Origin: Branchiostoma floridae
Lineage: Eukaryota > Chordata > Leptocardii > Amphioxiformes > Branchiostomatidae
Direction: 5' to 3'
DNA: 64,000 nucleotides
Assembly: GCF_000003815.2 (NCBI RefSeq)
Contig: NC_049979.1
Location: forward strand, 93,838-157,837
Shown: piece by piece, positions 61,797 to 64,000 of the stretch
Numbering within the stretch: position 1 is the stretch's first letter
Layout: each line of letters begins with the position of its first letter
The notes under the pieces: generated by a model
The model's database searches: none
Told to the model about the DNA's origin: nothing
What the model saw: the letters and a program-made list of their open reading frames with translations, nothing else
Translations under genes and position numbers: made by a program

Positions 61797-62029
61797 GGCC
61801 ATATCAATTTACTTTCTTGGTTCTCGGATTTTTAAAAGGGAAAATATAGCAAGAGGATATCGTAAAGCTAGAGGGTAGGGAGGACAACTTGAATATGACT
61901 GTATAAACCCCATAAAACTGAGTACACCAAGGCACATACCTGGCTTCATTATCATTATGTTTTTCCAGTTAAAGGTTGTTGGAATTTTCAAAAAGAATCC
62001 GAGAACCAACAAATCAGATTGGTGTGGCC
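61797..62029. mobile_element. 233-bp MITE with TTA target duplication
   Basis: The left end GGCCATATCAATTTACTTTC continues TTGGTTCTCGGATT and is mirrored by AATCCGAGAACCAAC...TTGGTGTGGCC at the right (imperfect TIR of about 35 bp). TTA flanks at 61794-61796 and 62030-62032 suggest PIF/Harbinger-type insertion. Confidence 0.8.
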
Positions 62030-63129
62030 TTAGTTATTGTATTTTCTTCCACTTTTTAGACATTCAAAATCCAACAGGTGTTGCAGACTATCGGTCAACT
62101 CTCTATCGCTGAAAATCTCCTCAGTCCATAGAGTTGGACTAGTCCACTATTGTCCTGGGCAAGTGGAAGTGCTGATCGGGCAAGCGCACGTCCTACCCCA
62201 CTTGTCCGATCGGGCAAGTAACATATGCTCATAAGTGACATTTTGATACACTTACTTACTTTTCATTCATGGCATCAATCATTGGCTACACAGAAAAATA
62301 GAGCCAGCAATAAAAAAATTCCATCACTGAAAGGGAAAAAGATACTTGGAAAAAAATTGTCATTCGAGTTTCGAGCATGTGAAAAGCTGGTCTGAGCTAG
62401 TAAATTTTTCATTATCCGACAAGTGAATTTTAGAAAAGTCAGGGCTCGAAATACAGGTGCATCCAAAATTTGGTTCTAGTTCTGTGCATCCAATTTTTTT
62501 TTATGGGGGGTGCACCAGTGTACCCAAATACTTTTGTAGATTTACATGTAAAGACATCAAAGTATACTAGTATACTGTACACCATATTCTGAACATCGAA
62601 TGTTGCAAAAATACTAGAATGTCTGTCAATGTATAATACTTGTTTAAGAATTTGAAGTTGGAATTTGCATTCATCGAAATTTTCAACACACCAAAACTGT
62701 ATGTGGCTCACACAAAAATTTTTAGGTTGGGTTAACCAGCGCACCTAATCCCCAAAATAAATTTTGAACATTTGACATTCCTATTATGAAATGCAGCAAA
62801 TTTATAAAGTTTACTTATTAATTGATATACAAATTAGCTAATACTGTTACTTTAATTTGCCATCATACTAGTTGTGTTTTCCTAGACAGCCTATCACCTT
62901 ATATCCATAATGTGCTTACATAACCCTCTAACGAATTTTTCTGATAGCAATGAACTTTCCACCCACTCACTTACCGACCATGAAAATGGTGGTGATCTTA
63001 ATATTCTTATGGGCAGAACTGCCCACACTGCGTAGAAGGCCTCTGTCAGAGCCCTACTTTATCCTTCTACTGGCGAGGGGCAGGAATAAATTAATACTCA
63101 TCAGTAAGGATACAGACTTCAAGATCATG
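62030..63129. other. Unique DNA, no gene seen
   Basis: GGGCTCGAAATACAGGTGCA at about 62440 looks like the end of a dispersed repeat, but I cannot define its other end. No supported gene. Confidence 0.5.
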
Positions 63130-63143
63130 TCCCAGTTCACACC

Positions 63144-63625
63144 TTGCTAACTGCTGCAGGGCTGGAGTCTGTGCGTAAACGGTTGGAAACGGTCTCTCTT
63201 ACTACAGTTTTCAAGTCAGTCCGGGGAAGAGCACCATCATATATGTCCACATTATTCCGGTGGATGTCACCCCCGACCCTAAGGGTCAACACACGTGCAG
63301 CGTCTACACGGTTACGGGACTATGACCCCCACATGCTTCAGTGGCCACCTGTCAGAGTGACGTCATTTCGCGTGAGTCTTCAGTACTACGGTGTGCAGCT
63401 GTGGAACAAGCTATCTCATGAAACACGAAGCATGATGAAGTTCAGGACTTTTAGGCGCCAATTACATCTAATGGCTTAGTAATGCTATTTTTACAGTATG
63501 TGTTATTTATTGTTATTGTGTTGTTTTTATGTATGCGCATGTGCCCAGGATTGCCTGAAAAACAGGTCAACGCTGACCTGAGATGTATTCCTGGTAAAAT
63601 AAATAAACTGAAACTGAAGGGAACT
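63144..63625 (+). mobile_element. 5'-truncated CR1-like non-LTR retrotransposon, 3' end
   Basis: An open frame of about 111 codons matches the typical end of CR1/Rex-type reverse-transcriptase ORF2: SVRGRAPSYMSTLF, NTRAASTRLRDYDPHML, FRVSLQYYGVQLWNKLSHE and FRTFRRQLHLM. The YYG/W-N-LP pattern is shared by many such elements. The tail GGTAAAATAAATAAACTGAA with a short tandem end replaces a poly-A, as in CR1. The reverse-transcriptase core is absent, so the copy is dead. Confidence 0.82.
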
Positions 63626-63829
63626 TGGAGAGAAGAAAAAACAGGAACATCAATATTACATAATTATGAGTCATGAACTAAAAATTTCACTAACCTTTCC
63701 ACAAGGAATCACATTCATCTTCAGTTTTCAAGGTCATGTCATTGGAATGGACAGCTTGGTGTTACATAATAAAATATTCATTAAGACCTACAAACGTATC
63801 CTTTATCCCTGGCAGGTCAACCGTACGAT

Positions 63830-64000
63830 ACCTGTAAACACACCAGCCTCCAGCACCAGGCATGGACTGTAAACACACCAGCCTCCAGCACCAGGCATGG
63901 ACTGTAACATACCTGTAAACACACCAGCCTCCAGCACCAGGCATGGACTGTAACATACCTGTAAACACACCAGCCTCCAGCACCAGGCATGGACTGTAAA
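63830..64000. repeat. 44-46 bp minisatellite CACCAGCCTCCAGCACCAGG at right edge
   Basis: Four copies running off the window; some units have an extra CATACCTGTAAA segment. Confidence 0.92.

Overview
The window is metazoan genomic DNA: intron-split genes, many tandem repeats and several short inverted-repeat transposons. Minisatellites that copy splice sites, a CR1-like retrotransposon tail and repeated GCGGTGGTTT-type elements point to a cephalochordate (amphioxus, Branchiostoma-like). That assignment is an inference from sequence style and recalled literature, not a database match.

Two genes are supported and they converge tail to tail. On the + strand, positions 1365-6999 hold the last four exons of a SETD6-type protein-lysine methyltransferase; its SET domain lies off the left edge. 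On the - strand, positions 48154-15024 hold an almost complete bHLH-PAS transcription factor of the HIF-alpha type in ten exons. These give a basic helix-loop-helix, PAS-A, PAS-B/PAC and one giant 3.2-kb last exon with a low-complexity transactivation region. Intron phases agree at every junction that can be checked. Exon 6 is cut by an assembly gap. The first coding exon (48111-48154) was found by its matching phase and is less certain. About 8 kb separate the two stop codons; I see no gene in that interval.

From 48.2 kb to the right edge I find no host gene. This part holds minisatellites, a 433-bp hAT-like MITE with an 8-bp target duplication, a 309-bp and a 233-bp TTA-flanked MITE, a 1.7-kb TA-flanked element and a 5'-truncated CR1-like fragment. 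Two more TIR elements (30623-31714 and 43201-45338) sit inside introns of the HIF-like gene.

The most striking pattern is that many intronic minisatellites start exactly at an exon boundary, and their repeat unit contains a copy of that boundary's splice site, often with a few exon bases. This holds for at least eight boundaries in the two genes. It lets me predict the missing end of exon 6 inside the gap at 26426-26637. Two exons also have partial duplicate copies (SETD6 6058-6133 and HIF-like 22740-22792). All positions were read by eye; copy numbers are approximate.
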